From assembly GCA_937911965.1 (NCBI GenBank), contig CALDPL010000287.1, forward strand, positions 1-7,019: DNA of 7,019 nt, given 5' to 3'. The notes under the pieces were generated by a model. That model was not told the origin of the DNA. It searched no databases and saw only the letters and a program-made list of their open reading frames with translations. Position numbers and translations under genes: made by a program. The stretch comes from an uncultured Allomuricauda sp. (GTDB taxonomy: Bacteria; Bacteroidota; Bacteroidia; Flavobacteriales; Flavobacteriaceae). How positions within the stretch are numbered: the first letter of the stretch is position 1; each line of letters opens with the position of its first letter. Positions 6,103-7,019 of the stretch are shown here, piece after piece.

Positions 6103-7019
6103 ATGTTGAAATTTGCTCCGCTATGGGCCATGGCCCTATTGTTGATCGGCCCCGGCCCCATTGCCCGTGCCCAGATGACCCAAAAGGCCGGCCCCGTCTT
6201 TGTCGAGGGGGAGGCCCAGGTGGTGGAGGCCTTTTCCGATGCATCGGATTGGATACGCCACGACCTGTGGGTGGAAACCGAATTCGACTCCGATCGGGAC
6301 GGCAGCCCGGACCGTATGCACGTGTCGGTGACCCGGCCCCGGCAAACGGAGACCGAAGGCCTCAAACTCCCTGTCATATACGAGACCAGCCCGTATTATG
6401 CCGGTACGGCAGGCTTGGGCGAAGGCGTCTTTTGGGACGTGAAACACGAATTGGGGGAAGCCGGGAATCCCAGGGTCCATCCCGAGGTGACCCGCTTGGG
6501 CGAAAGGCCCATCATATCCAATTCCCTTATCATGACCTGGGTCCCCAGGGGCTTTATCGTGGTGCATTCCTCCTCCCCGGGCACCGGCCTATCGGATGGG
6601 GCCCCCACCGTGGGCGGGGAGAATGAATCCCTGGCCCCAAAGGCCGTGATCGACTGGCTCTGTGGCCGGGCCAAAGGCTATAGCGAGCGCAAGGGCGGGG
6701 AAGAGGTAAAGGCCCATTGGTCCACCGGGAAGGTGGGCATGACGGGTACCTCCTACAACGGCACCCTGCCCCTGGCAGCGGCCACCACCGGGGTCGAAGG
6801 GCTGGAGGCCATCATCCCCATCGCCCCCAACACCTCCTATTACCATTACTACCGGTCGAACGGGCTGATCCGGCACCCGGGCGGGTGGCTGGGGGAGGAT
6901 ATCGATTTTCTCTACGACTTCATCAACAGCGGACGTCTGGAGCGCCGGGAGTACTGCAACACCACCGTGCGCGACGGCGAACTGCACGAGATCAAGTCGC
7001 CGCTGATCCTGCAGCCGGG
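6103..7019 (+). CDS. secreted Xaa-Pro dipeptidyl-peptidase / CocE-NonD family hydrolase (3' partial)
   Basis: The frame opens at ATG 6103 (MLKFAPLW) and stays open to the right edge: 305 complete codons, roughly the N-terminal half of a protein usually over 600 residues. Residues 1-23 look like a Sec signal peptide (hydrophobic WAMALLLIG, cleavage after ARA, Gln24 first in the mature protein), so the enzyme is probably exported to periplasm or outside. The S15 alpha/beta-hydrolase core shows LPVIYETSPYY (89-99), WVPRGFIVVHSSSPGTGLSDG (146-166), NESLAPKAVIDWL, and the nucleophile elbow GMTGTSYNG with probable catalytic Ser217; the catalytic Asp and His would lie beyond the window. Family members cleave X-Pro dipeptides from peptide N-termini, or hydrolyse esters such as cocaine. 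The ATG follows an AT-rich leader, with a candidate promoter at 6001-6033. The last ~12 codons look less family-like (see findings). Confidence 0.93.
   Translation, partial: MLKFAPLWAMALLLIGPGPIARAQMTQKAGPVFVEGEAQVVEAFSDASDWIRHDLWVETEFDSDRDGSPDRMHVSVTRPRQTETEGLKLPVIYETSPYYAGTAGLGEGVFWDVKHELGEAGNPRVHPEVTRLGERPIISNSLIMTWVPRGFIVVHSSSPGTGLSDGAPTVGGENESLAPKAVIDWLCGRAKGYSERKGGEEVKAHWSTGKVGMTGTSYNGTLPLAAATTGVEGLEAIIPIAPNTSYYHYYRSNGLIRHPGGWLGEDIDFLYDFINSGRLERREYCNTTVRDGELHEIKSPLILQP

Noticed and set aside
6042..6626. 194-codon + strand frame and several - strand frames at 6096-6987
   Set aside because: They overlap the S15 peptidase, whose frame has signal peptide, nucleophile elbow and family blocks; the others are Pro/Gly/Arg-rich shadows.
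1..7019. A new multigene system (defence, mobile element, CRISPR, biosynthetic cluster)
   Set aside because: All eight genes belong to known families, with changing strands and separate terminators. I saw no repeats, integrase, transposase, toxin-antitoxin pair or array.

Overview
The window looks like chromosomal DNA of a marine-type Flavobacteriia (Bacteroidota) with fairly GC-rich coding sequence. The main evidence is the gliding-motility pair gldB/gldC, found only in Bacteroidota. Supporting signs are a NarL-type regulator and a DnaG primase of flavobacterial type, no Shine-Dalgarno sequences before the starts, and TAnnTTTG-like -7 promoter motifs. A GC-rich genus of the Robiginitalea kind is only a guess.

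Layout, left to right: (1) the C-terminal end of an alpha/beta hydrolase (+), cut by the window edge, whose first ~80 bases instead encode a FabH-like (KAS III) segment; (2) the ribosome-assembly GTPase EngB (+), 2 nt downstream; (3) gldC and gldB on the - strand as a translationally coupled pair (TGATG overlap), convergent with engB; (4) NH3-dependent NAD+ synthetase nadE (+), divergent from gldB; (5) an orphan LuxR/NarL-type response regulator (+) between two hairpin terminators; (6) primase dnaG (-), convergent with the regulator and probably starting at TTG; (7) the N-terminal half of a secreted S15/CocE-type Xaa-Pro dipeptidyl-peptidase (+), which runs off the right edge.

Most of this is housekeeping: ribosome assembly, NAD synthesis, replication priming and gliding motility/type IX secretion. 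I see no mobile element, CRISPR array, defence island, tRNA or rRNA, and no convincing new multigene system. The points worth a second look are finer: chimeric-looking sequence at the left edge and possibly the right edge; a response regulator whose phospho-acceptor Asp is replaced by Glu; a DnaG whose zinc-ribbon ligands are all substituted; an A8 tract in the dnaG interdomain linker that could yield a truncated primase on slippage; and the unusual dnaG start.
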